This document shows positions 1 to 9,017 of a DNA stretch of 64,000 nt, in pieces. This stretch comes from Mucilaginibacter xinganensis (GTDB lineage Bacteria; Bacteroidota; Bacteroidia; Sphingobacteriales; Sphingobacteriaceae). The stretch is from contig NZ_CP022743.1 in NCBI RefSeq assembly GCF_002257585.1, positions 434,001 through 498,000 of the forward strand, read 5' to 3'. The position numbers were made by a program, and so were the translations under genes. Position 1 is the stretch's first letter. Every line of letters begins with the position of its first letter. The notes under the pieces were generated by a model, which searched no databases, was not told the origin of the DNA, and was given only the letters and a program-made list of their open reading frames with translations.

Positions 1-2
1 GC

Positions 3-317
3 CAAACAGCCACTCAGCACGATTACTTTTCGCAGCGTTTCCGTTATTTTGTAAGAGGTGTTGTACCGCTTAACCGCGATTCGGTATTTACACGCGGTAC
101 TTTCCTTGCCCTGCAGAATGAGACATTTGCCAACGTGCAAAATAAAGCAAAGGTAAACAAGCACACATTTGACCAAAACCGCGCCTACATAGCTTTTGGC
201 TATCGCCTTAATAAGATGATTGATGTGGAAGCGGGGTATCTTAACCAATATATTAAACAGGCCGAGGCTTATACCATAAACCACGTGGCACAATTTGCTT
301 TATATACCCGTTTTTAA
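3..317 (+). CDS. DUF2490 family protein, C-terminal part
   Basis: The last 104 residues of a gene whose start lies before the window. The reading frame is open from the first base and ends at a TAA. The sequence shows alternating aromatic/polar beta-strand segments, with a QRFRYFVRG motif followed by FDQNRAYIAFGYRL, and ends in a strand closing on Phe (LYTRF), the usual last residue of an outer-membrane beta-barrel. These match my recollection of the DUF2490 family, predicted outer-membrane barrels of Bacteroidota with no established function. The next gene is convergent, with 5 bases between stops, so nothing can be said about its operon. Confidence 0.75.
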   Translation, partial: QTATQHDYFSQRFRYFVRGVVPLNRDSVFTRGTFLALQNETFANVQNKAKVNKHTFDQNRAYIAFGYRLNKMIDVEAGYLNQYIKQAEAYTINHVAQFALYTRF

Positions 318-322
318 AGATG

Positions 323-1324
323 CTATTTTATAACCCTTGCAGCCACCCCTTCATTGGTGATTTTAACGGGTTTTATAAGCCCGTCGGCGGTGAAATACAT
401 TTTATCAATACACGTTACACGGTGGTTGCCATCTGTTTCGCCCAGCGGGCGGCGGTGATACACAATGTACCACTCATCGGTGCCGGGCACATTTATAACT
501 GAATGATGGCCGGCGCCGGTTGCTATTTTAATATCCTGCTTTAATATGGTTGCTATCCGCTTAAAAGGGCCAAACGGCGTCTTGCCGATAGCGTAGGCTA
601 CCCGGTAATCAGGGCCGGTCCAACCCCCTTCGCTCCACATCAGGTAATATTTGCCTTTACGTTTAAACATCACCGGGCCTTCAACATAATCTTTTGGCGT
701 TATCAGCTTAAATGTGTCACCGTCATCAAACGGGACCACGCCGGTAAAGTCTTTATTCAGTTTGGCTATGTTGCACTGGCCCCATCCACCATAAATAATA
801 TAGTACTGGCCATTATCGTCTTTATAAACAAACTGGTCAATAGGTTGTGCCTTGTTATAGATCTTCCCGATCAGCGGTTTGCCCAGGTAGTCTTTAAACG
901 GCCCGGCGGGGTTGTCTGATACACCAACACCTATACCGCCAATCTCTTTCTGGTCATCGTGAATATCATTGGCTCCGAAGAATAAATAGTATTTGCCATC
1001 CTTTTTGGTTACGGCTGGCGCCCACAGTGCGCGTTTCACCCATTTAACCATGCTGCTGTCAATTACATGTTCGTGTTTGGTCCAGTGCACCAGGTCGGGC
1101 GATGAAAAAGCGTCCATAAAAACCTGCTCGTCATATTTTGCCGAATAGGTTGGGTAAACCCAGTAAGTTTTATCAAATACCTTTGCTTCTGGATCGGCAT
1201 ACCAGCCTTTAAAAATCGGGTTGCCTGAATATTCCTTTTTTTGCGCCGATACAACGGAACACAACGATACTAACGCAACTATAGAGATGTTTTTAGCTGC
1301 TTTCAGGTACATGGTTTTGATCAT
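323..1324 (-). CDS. Secreted glycoside hydrolase family 43 protein
   Basis: A 333-residue exported five-bladed beta-propeller glycosidase, probably acting on arabinose- or xylose-containing polysaccharides. A signal peptide (residues 1-27, cleaved after SAQ) is followed by the GH43 domain. The three expected acidic residues are visible: general base Asp44 in WYADPE, pKa-modulating Asp163 in PIDQF, and general acid Glu215 in VEGPVMF. The conserved GHHSV segment (residues 272-276) near the C terminus also fits. ATG codons exist at residue 1 and residue 5 and both would give a working signal peptide. It stands alone, with no SusC/SusD pair beside it, so substrate cannot be assigned from context. 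Confidence 0.88.
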   Translation of the reverse strand: MIKTMYLKAAKNISIVALVSLCSVVSAQKKEYSGNPIFKGWYADPEAKVFDKTYWVYPTYSAKYDEQVFMDAFSSPDLVHWTKHEHVIDSSMVKWVKRALWAPAVTKKDGKYYLFFGANDIHDDQKEIGGIGVGVSDNPAGPFKDYLGKPLIGKIYNKAQPIDQFVYKDDNGQYYIIYGGWGQCNIAKLNKDFTGVVPFDDGDTFKLITPKDYVEGPVMFKRKGKYYLMWSEGGWTGPDYRVAYAIGKTPFGPFKRIATILKQDIKIATGAGHHSVINVPGTDEWYIVYHRRPLGETDGNHRVTCIDKMYFTADGLIKPVKITNEGVAARVIK

Positions 1325-1335
1325 GTGGTAAAGTA

Positions 1336-2547
1336 TTATTTTTTTGGTCTGCTTTTGTTACCCCAGCGCCGTTGTGGCGGCCTTTTATTGGTGGAGTGCT
1401 CCTGTTTAACCATTTCGATTGACTTCAGTTCATCGGGCACTTCTATCAGGCGGATAGGTTTTTCTATCAACTGTTCAATGCTTTTCAGCTTGCGTTCGTC
1501 ACGATGGTTAACAAAAGTTATAGCTGTGCCAGTAGTTTCGGCCCGCGCAGTACGGCCAATGCGGTGAATATAATCTTCGGGGTCGCCCGGAACATCGTAA
1601 TTGATCACCAGATCAATCCCTTCCACATCAATCCCGCGCGAAAGTGCGTCGGTACCAATGATAACCGGAAGTTGTTTATTTTTAAAGTTGAGCAGGATCT
1701 CTTCGCGTTCCTTTTGTTCCAGGTCTGAATGGAAAGCACTTGCCTTAAAATGAGCCGCCTTTAATTCCTTCGCCAGCGCTTTTACAATTTCTTTACGCGA
1801 TGCAAAAATAATGGTACTGGAGTACGAACCATTTTTGAGCAGCATTTGTAATAGAGGCGTTTTTTGCTGATCGTGCACGCGGTAGATCTGCTGGTCAATT
1901 CCAACTGCTGGTTGAGACAAGGCAATATTGATCTGCTCCGGTTCGTTCAGGATCTTTTTTGCCAGCGAGCGGATGCGGCCCGGCATGGTAGCCGAGAACA
2001 ACAGCGTTTGCCTGGTTTTAGGCAGGTAGCTGATGATCTTCATAATATCGTCAGAGAAACCCATGTCTAGCATGCGGTCAGCCTCGTCTAAAATCAAATG
2101 GGTTAAATGGTTCAGCTTTAAAACGCCCGAAGTAAGGTGTGCTATCAGCCTGCCTGGTGTGGCAATAATAATGTTTACATTGTTTTGAATGCCCCGGCGC
2201 TGTTGCTCGTAAGCGCTGCCATCGCCGCCACCAAATACAGCTATAGAGCTAATGCCCGTAAAATAAGCCAGGCCTTCTACCTGCTGATCTATCTGCTGGG
2301 CCAGCTCGCGGGTTGGCGCCAAAATAAGCGCGCTGGTATGGTGCTTATTGGTTTTGCCAATAATATCCAGTACCGGCAAAAGATAAGCCCCTGTTTTCCC
2401 CGTGCCTGTTTGGGCACATGCAATAATGTCCTGTCCGTTTAATATAACCGGGATGGCCATCTCCTGTATTGGGGTTGGAGTGGTGAACCCCATACTTTCT
2501 ATGCCTTCGAATAATTGCTCGTTAAAATTAAAATCCTTGAATGTCAC
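1336..2547 (-). CDS. DEAD-box RNA helicase, RhlE-like
   Basis: ATP-dependent RNA helicase. I start it at a GTG at 2547 (403 residues, beginning VTFKDFNF); the open frame extends 25 codons further, but that part begins with TTG and has no resemblance to the family N terminus. All helicase motifs are present: Q motif (TPTPIQ), Walker A AQTGTGKT, PTRELA, TPGRL, DEAD, SAT, and the C-terminal RGIDVEG and HRIGRTAR. A short basic tail rich in Arg, Lys and Pro follows, as in RhlE-type proteins that act in ribosome assembly or cold-shock RNA remodelling. The stop is 11 bases from the start of the GH43 gene on the same strand, but the two need not be functionally linked. Confidence 0.92.
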   Translation of the reverse strand: MTFKDFNFNEQLFEGIESMGFTTPTPIQEMAIPVILNGQDIIACAQTGTGKTGAYLLPVLDIIGKTNKHHTSALILAPTRELAQQIDQQVEGLAYFTGISSIAVFGGGDGSAYEQQRRGIQNNVNIIIATPGRLIAHLTSGVLKLNHLTHLILDEADRMLDMGFSDDIMKIISYLPKTRQTLLFSATMPGRIRSLAKKILNEPEQINIALSQPAVGIDQQIYRVHDQQKTPLLQMLLKNGSYSSTIIFASRKEIVKALAKELKAAHFKASAFHSDLEQKEREEILLNFKNKQLPVIIGTDALSRGIDVEGIDLVINYDVPGDPEDYIHRIGRTARAETTGTAITFVNHRDERKLKSIEQLIEKPIRLIEVPDELKSIEMVKQEHSTNKRPPQRRWGNKSRPKK

Positions 2548-2769
2548 TATACTTTTATAGGTGATGAGGTATGCAAGGTAGGAAAAAATGTTGGGGAATG
2601 GCAATTTTACCGTTTTTAACAACGCTCTTCGCCAAATAAACCATTAAAAGGCTAATTCCCGGCGCGGCTAACCCCAAAAACTGAACCACCGGAAATAAAA
2701 ACAGCAAAGCTTCACCTGGACCATAAGTAATGCCACATATAAATTGGCCGCATTGCCCCAGGCAAACAA

Positions 2770-3198
2770 TTATGATTGAATGTAACTCTTTAACTGCTCA
2801 ATAGTTTCCTCGTGCGACAGGATGGTTTCTGTTACCACATCGCTGATGGAGATGATCCCGCACATGACATTGTCTTTGAAAACAGGTAAGTAACGCAGGT
2901 TGTTCTCGCTCATCACATGCATACAGGTTTCAACTGAATTTTCAGGTATCATCCGTGGAAAATCGGTACTCATAATTTCCCTTACCTGGGTTTCTAATGA
3001 TGATTTTCCCTGTAATATCACTTTGCGTGCATAGTCACGTTCGGTCAGCAAGCCGGCATAGGCACCATCTTCGGTAATAACAACAGAGCCTATGTTTTTG
3101 GCTGCCATAAGTTTCAATGCGTCTAAAACGGTGGTGTCGCCATCAATGGCTATCACAGCACTGCCCTTGCGGGCGAGAATGTTAGATACTTTTTTCAT
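2770..3198 (-). CDS. CBS-domain pair protein
   Basis: A 142-residue protein that is little more than two CBS motifs (about residues 8-60 and 72-128), a Bateman module that binds adenine nucleotides. Recognisable features are the D-A-L-K-LM helix and LLTERDYARK in the first motif, and YLPVFKD plus IISISDV in the second. Stand-alone CBS pairs are common and usually of unknown partner. A TATATTTG box lies 35 bases upstream of the ATG. The gene is divergent from a small zinc-ribbon-like gene. No fused effector domain is present, so the regulated target is unknown. Confidence 0.88.
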   Translation of the reverse strand: MKKVSNILARKGSAVIAIDGDTTVLDALKLMAAKNIGSVVITEDGAYAGLLTERDYARKVILQGKSSLETQVREIMSTDFPRMIPENSVETCMHVMSENNLRYLPVFKDNVMCGIISISDVVTETILSHEETIEQLKSYIQS

Positions 3199-3232
3199 AA
3201 CAAATTGGTTATCAATGGTAAATTGGGCTTAT

Positions 3233-3240
3233 CAAATATA
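3233..3240 (-). promoter_or_regulatory. -7 promoter box for the CBS gene
   Basis: On the minus strand this reads TATATTTG, an exact match to the Bacteroidota -7 consensus TAnnTTTG. It lies 35 bases upstream of the CBS gene start. I do not see a convincing -33 TTTG at the ideal spacing. Confidence 0.5.
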
Positions 3241-3382
3241 ACAAATGAAATATAACAATGCATATTAAAGAAATATGAATTAATTGCCGACTTTACATGT
3301 AGTTTAAATCAATTTGTGCTAATAGGTTATTGGAGAGTCGTTTGTAAGAGTTTTTTTACATAAAACCATTAAATAAAAAATG

Positions 3383-3390
3383 TAAGTTTG
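3383..3390 (+). promoter_or_regulatory. -7 promoter box for the small zinc-ribbon-like gene
   Basis: TAAGTTTG, an exact match to the Bacteroidota -7 consensus TAnnTTTG, 33 bases before the ATG at 3424. The region upstream is very AT-rich and has no clean -33 element. Confidence 0.5.
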
Positions 3391-3423
3391 CTGCCCCCCT
3401 AAACTAAACTTTGGTAAAATTCA

Positions 3424-3609
3424 ATGTCAAAAAAAATATTAAGGTGTTCTAAATGTAATTCCCCTTACCATTTCGAAAAGCAACGAAACTGGTTTGGGCG
3501 CAATTTGTTATTCTTTTTGCCCCTGCGAAGGTATTTCTGCGCCAAATGTTTAAAAGACCGCTATGTTTTAATAACCAGGGAAAAGCTCAAAGGCTATCAA
3601 AAAGTATAA
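3424..3609 (+). CDS. Small basic protein with two Cys pairs
   Basis: A 61-codon gene for a Lys/Arg-rich protein. Cys8-x2-Cys11 (RCSKCNS) and a second pair (FCAKC, CxxC) are separated by an aromatic, basic stretch, which suggests a zinc-ribbon-like fold. I do not recognise the family. A clear TAAGTTTG box upstream and a high Lys content make it look like a real gene. No neighbour points to its role. Confidence 0.55.
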   Translation: MSKKILRCSKCNSPYHFEKQRNWFGRNLLFFLPLRRYFCAKCLKDRYVLITREKLKGYQKV

Positions 3610-3876
3610 CTTAGCTAAAATAAGTCTGGTTTAAGGGTTTATCTGTTTTGCTCTTAAGGGAAAAAGCAAACCACTGCTACTTTTGTTCAGGCACTTTTAC
3701 TGCTTTCGGGGCTTCTATTATCCTCGTGTAACAATCTTCCTGCTGTTTTTTCATCAAACAGAAATTTATTATAATTTTACTACCCATTGTAATAGCTGGG
3801 TTTGTGATGCGTTTGTTTTAAGAATAGACGCATTTACATGCAGCAATACACCAAACAAACAAACTAAATTTATAAC

Positions 3877-4536
3877 ATGAAAAAAGTACTGTTAAGTATT
3901 CTGGCATTTACTGCGGTAAATTGCTCGCTTATGGCGCAAACCACCAAACTGTTTGACGGTAAAACCACTACCGGCTGGCACAGTTATTTAAAAACCGGGC
4001 CTGGTGCATGGAAAGTTGTTGACGGCGCTTTACAGCTTGACCCAAAAGCTCCTGACCAGGGCGATTTGGTTACAGATAAAGAGTATGAAAATTACGAACT
4101 TTCATTACAATGGAAAATTGCAGAAGGCGGCAATAGCGGCATTATTTTCGGCGTTCATGAGGATCCGCAATTTGGAGCCACTTATTTAACAGGCATCGAA
4201 ATGCAGGTTTTGGACGATAAAGGCGCTGAAGACAACAAAAAAGCAACTCACCTTGCGGGTTCATTATACGATATCGAAGCCGCATCAAGCGCTGCCAAAC
4301 CAGCGGGGGAGTGGAACAAAATAAAGATCCGTAAGGATAATGGGCAGCTTACCTTTTGGATGAATGGTAAAAAAACCATTGATGTTAAAATTGGTAGCCC
4401 CGAATGGCAGGAGATGTTAAATAACAGCAAGTTTAAAACCTGGAAAGGTTTTGCGGCATATCCTAAAGGCCGCATCGCATTGCAGGATCACGGCGCTGTA
4501 GTTTCATTTAAAAACATCAGTATTAAGGAAATTTAA
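3877..4536 (+). CDS. DUF1080 (3-keto-disaccharide hydrolase-like) protein
   Basis: A 219-residue exported protein made of a signal peptide (residues 1-21, cleaved after LMAQ) and one DUF1080 domain, a concanavalin-like beta-sandwich. Conserved elements are LFDGKTTTGWHSY, DLVTDKEYENYEL and the GNSGIIFGVHED stretch, followed by GIEMQVLDD. Members of this family have been described as hydrolases or lyases that cleave glycosides after their sugar has been oxidised to the 3-keto form. The two genes downstream encode a GMC-type oxidoreductase and a gluconate 2-dehydrogenase subunit 3-like protein, the partners expected for making such 3-keto sugars. I infer that the three form a periplasmic 3-keto-glycoside pathway; substrate unknown. 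Confidence 0.88.
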   Translation: MKKVLLSILAFTAVNCSLMAQTTKLFDGKTTTGWHSYLKTGPGAWKVVDGALQLDPKAPDQGDLVTDKEYENYELSLQWKIAEGGNSGIIFGVHEDPQFGATYLTGIEMQVLDDKGAEDNKKATHLAGSLYDIEAASSAAKPAGEWNKIKIRKDNGQLTFWMNGKKTIDVKIGSPEWQEMLNNSKFKTWKGFAAYPKGRIALQDHGAVVSFKNISIKEI

Positions 4537-4611
4537 TTTATCAGTTGTTAGCATACAACGCACGAAAATTGATTTTAAATTAACGATAACAGATCCAGAA
4601 CTAAACTAAAT

Positions 4612-6357
4612 ATGAATAACGACATACAGATAAAAAAAACGTCAACTGTTTACGATGCCATTGTTGTTGGCTCAGGTGCCGGCGGAGGTATGGCAGGGTA
4701 TGTATTGGCCCATGCCGGTTTAAAAGTATTAATGCTGGAGGCGGGGCCATACTTTGACCCGGCCAAAGATTCTATGCAACTGAAATGGCCTTATGAATCA
4801 GCCCGTCGCGGTGCAGGCACAACCCGCTATTTTGGCGATTTTGATGCCGCCTATGGTGGTTGGGAAATTGACGGCGAGCCTTATACTACAAAAGATAAAA
4901 CAGAATTTCACTGGTTCCGCTCGCGCATGATGGGCGGACGCACCAATCACTGGGGCCGTATTTCTTTACGAATGGGGCCAGATGATTTTAAAGGCCACCA
5001 TATAGATGGCTTAACAGACGACTGGCCGATAACCTATGACGATGTAAAACCTTTTTACGATAAGGTTGACCGCATGATAGGTGTTTACGGTACTGTTGAA
5101 GGCTTACCGAACGAACCGGACGGCATCTTCCTTCCGCCGCCTAAACCGAGGTTGAACGAACTTTTTATAAAAAAGGGCGCAGCAAAGGCAGGGGTTAAAG
5201 TAATTGCGGGCCGTGGTTCGGTTTTAACCGAGGCGCTGCCCGGCAACAAAGATCGTGGTGCCTGCTTTTTTTGCGGGCAATGCGGGCGCAGCTGTAAAAT
5301 TTACGGCGATTTTTCGGCCTCATCATGTCTTGTTATCCCGGCCTTAAAAACCGGAAACCTCAAGTTAATTCCTAACGCTATGGTGCGTGAGGTGCTTACC
5401 GACGACAATGGGCTGGCAACCGGGGTTTCTTATATCAGCAAAGATGATATGCAGGAATACCAGGTAAAAGCAAAGCTGGTTATTTTGGGAGCGAGTGCCG
5501 GTGAATCAGCGAGGTTGCTGCTCAACTCCAAATCATCCAAACACCCTTCCGGGCTGGCAAACAGCAGCGGCGTGGTTGGCCGTTACCTGCATGACTCAAC
5601 CGGATCAAGCGCCGGCGGCTGGCTGCCAGAGCTAATGGACCGTAAACGTTACAATGAAGATGGCGTGGGCAGTGTGCATATTTACGGCCCCTGGGTTAAA
5701 GACAATAAAAAACTGAATTTCCCGCGCGGGTACCATATTGAATTTGGTGGTGGCCTGCATATGCCAGGGTACGGCTTTAGCGGCGGTATCCAGAACATGA
5801 ATGGTGCTGTACCGGGCCGCGACGGCAAAACGAAGGAAGCCGGTGGCTTTGGAGCCGACCTGAAAGACGACTACCGCCGTTTTTACGGAACCGGGTTTGG
5901 CATGGCCGGACGCGGTACCGCTATTGCCCGTTACGATAACTATTGCGAAATTGATCCGGATGTGGTTGATAAGTTCGGTATCCCAGTACTGCGTTTCCAC
6001 TACAAATGGAGCGATTACGAGATCAAGCAGGCAAAACACATGCAGGATACATTCCAGGAGATAATGCATAACATGGGCGGCGCTATTTATGGCCCGCCGG
6101 CAGGGCCTGAAACCAACTACGGACTGGAGGCCCCGGGGATGATCATCCACGAGGTGGGCACCGTGCGGATGGGCGACGATCCTAAAAAATCAGCTTTAAA
6201 TAAATACAGCCAGGCACATGATTGCAAAAACCTTTTTGTGGTCGATGCTGCGCCGTTTGTTCAGCAGGGTGACAAAAACGCTACCTGGACAATCCTTGCG
6301 CTATCCATGCGTACCGCTGAATACATTTTATCTCAACGTAAAAAATTAAACGTTTAA
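4612..6357 (+). CDS. GMC family FAD-dependent oxidoreductase (sugar 3-dehydrogenase-like)
   Basis: A 581-residue flavoprotein. The FAD-binding GSGAGGG motif lies at residues 20-26, with MLEAG after it. The GMC C-terminal domain carries the catalytic pair His513 (IHEVGT) and Asn556 (GDKNATW). Residues 218-228 hold a Cys-x2-Cys-x2-Cys-x3-Cys cluster not found in classical glucose oxidases or choline dehydrogenases but seen in the bacterial dehydrogenases that pair with a gluconate 2-dehydrogenase subunit 3-like protein; it may hold an iron-sulfur centre. No signal peptide is evident, so export, if any, may ride on the Tat-type partner encoded 10 bases downstream. The likely reaction is oxidation of glycosides at C3 with electrons passed to a respiratory carrier. 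No cytochrome subunit is encoded next to it. Confidence 0.9.
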   Translation: MNNDIQIKKTSTVYDAIVVGSGAGGGMAGYVLAHAGLKVLMLEAGPYFDPAKDSMQLKWPYESARRGAGTTRYFGDFDAAYGGWEIDGEPYTTKDKTEFHWFRSRMMGGRTNHWGRISLRMGPDDFKGHHIDGLTDDWPITYDDVKPFYDKVDRMIGVYGTVEGLPNEPDGIFLPPPKPRLNELFIKKGAAKAGVKVIAGRGSVLTEALPGNKDRGACFFCGQCGRSCKIYGDFSASSCLVIPALKTGNLKLIPNAMVREVLTDDNGLATGVSYISKDDMQEYQVKAKLVILGASAGESARLLLNSKSSKHPSGLANSSGVVGRYLHDSTGSSAGGWLPELMDRKRYNEDGVGSVHIYGPWVKDNKKLNFPRGYHIEFGGGLHMPGYGFSGGIQNMNGAVPGRDGKTKEAGGFGADLKDDYRRFYGTGFGMAGRGTAIARYDNYCEIDPDVVDKFGIPVLRFHYKWSDYEIKQAKHMQDTFQEIMHNMGGAIYGPPAGPETNYGLEAPGMIIHEVGTVRMGDDPKKSALNKYSQAHDCKNLFVVDAAPFVQQGDKNATWTILALSMRTAEYILSQRKKLNV

Positions 6358-6367
6358 TCATACAACC

Positions 6368-7018
6368 ATGAACAGACGCGACTCATTAAAAGCTATAGGT
6401 TTCGGCACACTTTCAACAGGATTACTACTCGATGCCTGCAAACCGAAAGATAACAAATTAGCCGAAGACAGCACAGAAAATGCCACCCCGGCTGCGACAG
6501 AGGCGGGACGCCAGCCCTTTGAGGTTGAACGCGATAAAAAGCTGAACGCCGAAAAGTTTTTTAACGACCATGAAATGGCTACCATTACCGTGCTTGGCGA
6601 TATCATTATTCCAAAAGATGCGCGTTCTGGCAGTGCTTCAGATGCAAAGGTGCCGGCCTTTATAGAATTTATTGTGAAGGACATGCCCGAGCACCAGACC
6701 CCCATGCGCGGCGGACTTCGCTGGCTGGATATGCAGTGCCTTAACCGCTACGGCAAAACGTTTGTTGATGCCGGCAGTGCCCAGCAAATAGACATGGTTA
6801 AACAAATTGCCTATCCTAAAAAAGCAACCCCCGAAATGGCACAAGGCGTATCCTTCTTTAACCGTATGCGTGACCTCACGGCTTCAGGCTTTTATACTAC
6901 CAAAATGGGAATAGAAGACCTGGGCTATGTAGGCAACGCGCCCGGTAAATGGGACGGTGTGCCTGCCGATGTGCTGAAACAATATAAAATAGAAGACCCC
7001 TGGGGTAATAAATGGTAA
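6368..7018 (+). CDS. Gluconate 2-dehydrogenase subunit 3 family protein
   Basis: A 216-residue small subunit for the oxidoreductase upstream (10-base gap). The N terminus has a twin-arginine-like start (NRRDSLKAIG) followed by a hydrophobic stretch and a lipobox-like LLLDAC (Cys25), so it may be a Tat-exported lipoprotein. The body has the family features: HEMATITVLGDIIIP, then FIEFIVKDMP, RGGLRWLDMQC and FFNRMRDLTASGFYTTKMG. Subunits of this family are needed for export and assembly of the FAD subunit. A terminator follows, so the operon ends here. Confidence 0.88.
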   Translation: MNRRDSLKAIGFGTLSTGLLLDACKPKDNKLAEDSTENATPAATEAGRQPFEVERDKKLNAEKFFNDHEMATITVLGDIIIPKDARSGSASDAKVPAFIEFIVKDMPEHQTPMRGGLRWLDMQCLNRYGKTFVDAGSAQQIDMVKQIAYPKKATPEMAQGVSFFNRMRDLTASGFYTTKMGIEDLGYVGNAPGKWDGVPADVLKQYKIEDPWGNKW

Positions 7019-7085
7019 AACAATTAAGATTTGCCCCCCGATAGCCGGAGTTTAAACACCTGCTGACCCGCAGATTAAATTCCCG

Positions 7086-7124
7086 TCCCGCACCACCCTT
7101 ACATTGAGTAGGGGTGATGCGGGA
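7086..7124 (+). terminator. Terminator of the 3-keto-glycoside operon
   Basis: Stem of 13 positions with one mismatch (arms 7086-7098 and 7112-7124), GC-rich at the base, followed by a T-rich run (TTTTATTTTT). It lies 68 bases after the last stop of the operon. Confidence 0.75.
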
Positions 7125-7243
7125 TTTTATTTTTAACGGCCTTCCTGCTGCCTGGCAACGAGTTGGTAAAGTACCAGGAAAAATAGTCATTGATAAATAA
7201 ATAGAATTTGCATAAATTCGTATTAACCTAACCAAATTACGAT

Positions 7244-7753
7244 ATGCACCAGGATCAACTTCTTAAAGGAGAAATACTGCTCTCCTATTCAGATGAAGAA
7301 ATAATTACACTAACAACCCATAGGGTAAGGTATAAAAGTAAAAGCTGGGGCCAATCCAAATTCATTTCTATAATGCTCGAAAAGATAAGTTCTTTACAGG
7401 TGGTGTACATTTCCTACCCTTTTCTTTTAATAATTGGAATTATTATGAGCATAATGGGATTTGTAACCGGGTTAACCAATAATTACAGTTCGGGAATAAT
7501 GTCCCTGTCAATAATACCAGGCGTTGTCTTCGCAATAGCTTATTTCATCACACGAAAGCATATTTGCGTTATCTCGTCAGATGGAGGTGCGCCAATTATA
7601 TTCAAGACAGAAGGGATGAGCGCGGAGAACATTACAGAAATAATGGATAAGGTAGAGCTGGCAAAAAACAACAGGATGGTGCAATTACAAAGCCTCCAAT
7701 ACGATATAAATAACAGATACGTACCTAAATGTCCTTTTTCTCCTTCGGCCTGA
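7244..7753 (+). CDS. Membrane protein with PH-like (bPH) arrangement
   Basis: A 169-residue protein of no named family that I can be sure of. The N-terminal 50 residues read like one strand set of a bacterial PH-like domain (LLKGEILLSYSDEEIITLTTHRVRY), followed by two predicted membrane segments (about residues 57-78 and 88-106). A cytosolic tail continues the beta pattern (HICVISSDGGAPIIF). This split arrangement, with PH strands on both sides of a transmembrane hairpin, is common in bacterial PH-domain membrane proteins. It has its own upstream region after the terminator of the previous operon. Confidence 0.65.
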   Translation: MHQDQLLKGEILLSYSDEEIITLTTHRVRYKSKSWGQSKFISIMLEKISSLQVVYISYPFLLIIGIIMSIMGFVTGLTNNYSSGIMSLSIIPGVVFAIAYFITRKHICVISSDGGAPIIFKTEGMSAENITEIMDKVELAKNNRMVQLQSLQYDINNRYVPKCPFSPSA

Positions 7754-7878
7754 TCCTTTTCATTACATTTACAAAAAAACACTTTTGCCATATTGGCACC
7801 CCAAACATCTTTTGTAACAACGGTATGCTATTTGTAATCTAATAAGCGTAAATTCACAAAACACAAAACCTAAAAAAC

Positions 7879-8457
7879 ATGAAAAATCTATTAATAGTAT
7901 TAGGCGTCATCATTGTGATTTGCCTGTTTGGCTCATGCAGCTACAATGGCATGGTAACAAAGCAGGAGAACGTAAAAGCCAAATGGGGCGATGTACAGTC
8001 GAATTATCAGCGCCGTTCAGATCTGATCCCAAATCTGGTTGCTACCGTTAAGGGGGCAGCTAACTTTGAAAAAAGCACACTGGTTGAAGTTACCAAAGCC
8101 CGTGCAAAAGCAACCTCCATACAAGTTGATCCTACGAAATTAACACCTGAAACCATTCAGAAATACCAGGCCGCACAGGGCCAGTTAAGTACTGCACTGG
8201 GCCGTTTGCTGGTTGCATCAGAAAACTACCCCGACCTGAAATCGAACAGTAATTTCAGTAGTCTGCAGGCCTCGCTTGAGGGGACCGAAAACCGGATCAA
8301 TGTTTCCCGCCGTGACTTTAATGCCGCTGTACAGGAATACAATACAACAATCCGCTCGTTCCCGGCTGTTATAGTTGCCAAAATGTTTGGCTTTAATGAA
8401 AATGGAAGCTTTACAGCAGATCCGGAATCGCAAAAGGCGCCAAAAGTTACATTTTAA
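7879..8457 (+). CDS. lemA: LemA family protein
   Basis: A 192-residue protein anchored by one N-terminal membrane segment (residues 3-19) that ends in a lipobox-like LFGSC. The rest is the all-helical LemA domain with its hallmarks: VKAKWGDVQSNYQRRSDLIPNLV (here given by position, residues 27-49), ENYPDLKSN, and the ENRINVSRRDFN helix. LemA proteins expose a helical bundle on the cell surface or periplasmic side; function is poorly defined. The next two genes are TPM-domain proteins, a frequent LemA neighbourhood, so the three probably act together in the envelope. Confidence 0.93.
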   Translation: MKNLLIVLGVIIVICLFGSCSYNGMVTKQENVKAKWGDVQSNYQRRSDLIPNLVATVKGAANFEKSTLVEVTKARAKATSIQVDPTKLTPETIQKYQAAQGQLSTALGRLLVASENYPDLKSNSNFSSLQASLEGTENRINVSRRDFNAAVQEYNTTIRSFPAVIVAKMFGFNENGSFTADPESQKAPKVTF

Positions 8458-8572
8458 ATTTTGTTGATTGCACCGGCGAATGGAGTAATTAAACCGGTTG
8501 CCAGTTAATAAGTATATTCACTTTAGCGCTGGTGCAAATCATTTTCAATTAATTAATGTAATCAAACGTAGC

Positions 8573-9007
8573 ATGGCCCTATTTAACGAAGAAGAGCAAC
8601 AGCGGATCCGCACCGCAATTGAAAATGCCGAAAAGCATACATCGGGGCAGATGCGGGTTTGCATCGAGAAAACATGCACCGAAGAGGTGCTTGATCGTGC
8701 AGCCAAATACTTTCACCAGCTGGATATGCACAAAACCAAGTTGCGCAACGGCGTGCTTATTTATGTGGCTACGGTTGACCGCAAGTTTGCCATTATCGGC
8801 GATGCTGGCATAAATAAAGCTGTCCCGGCCAATTTTTGGGATGATACCAAAGAAAAAATGCTGGAGAACTTTAAGTATGGCAACCTGGTTGAAGGAATTG
8901 TTACCGGTATTAATATTGCGGGCGATCATCTCCGGGAGTTTTTTCCTTATCAGTCTGGCGGCAGCAATGAACTATCAAACGATGTAGCCTTTATGGACGG
9001 CGAATAA
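8573..9007 (+). CDS. TPM-domain protein, short form
   Basis: A 144-residue TPM (YgcG/Psb32-type) domain without signal peptide or membrane anchor. I start at the ATG at 8573 (MALFNEEEQQ); an in-frame TTG 75 bases upstream would add residues that do not fit the family. Visible features are the strands around SGQMRVCIEK, NGVLIYVATVDRKFAIIGDAGI and the C-terminal helix with VEGIVTGINIAG. TPM domains occur as phosphatase-like or assembly factors; the exact role here is unknown. It sits between lemA and a second, anchored TPM gene (10-base gap), so it is probably the cytosolic member of the set. Confidence 0.85.
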   Translation: MALFNEEEQQRIRTAIENAEKHTSGQMRVCIEKTCTEEVLDRAAKYFHQLDMHKTKLRNGVLIYVATVDRKFAIIGDAGINKAVPANFWDDTKEKMLENFKYGNLVEGIVTGINIAGDHLREFFPYQSGGSNELSNDVAFMDGE

Positions 9008-9017
9008 ACTTAAACCG

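Noticed and set aside
3683..3880. 65-codon plus-strand frame before the DUF1080 gene
   Set aside because: Phe/Cys-rich chance frame overlapping the leader of the DUF1080 gene, with no family features.
5632..6150. 172-codon minus-strand frame inside the GMC gene
   Set aside because: Antisense to conserved FAD-enzyme sequence, with no recognisable domain.
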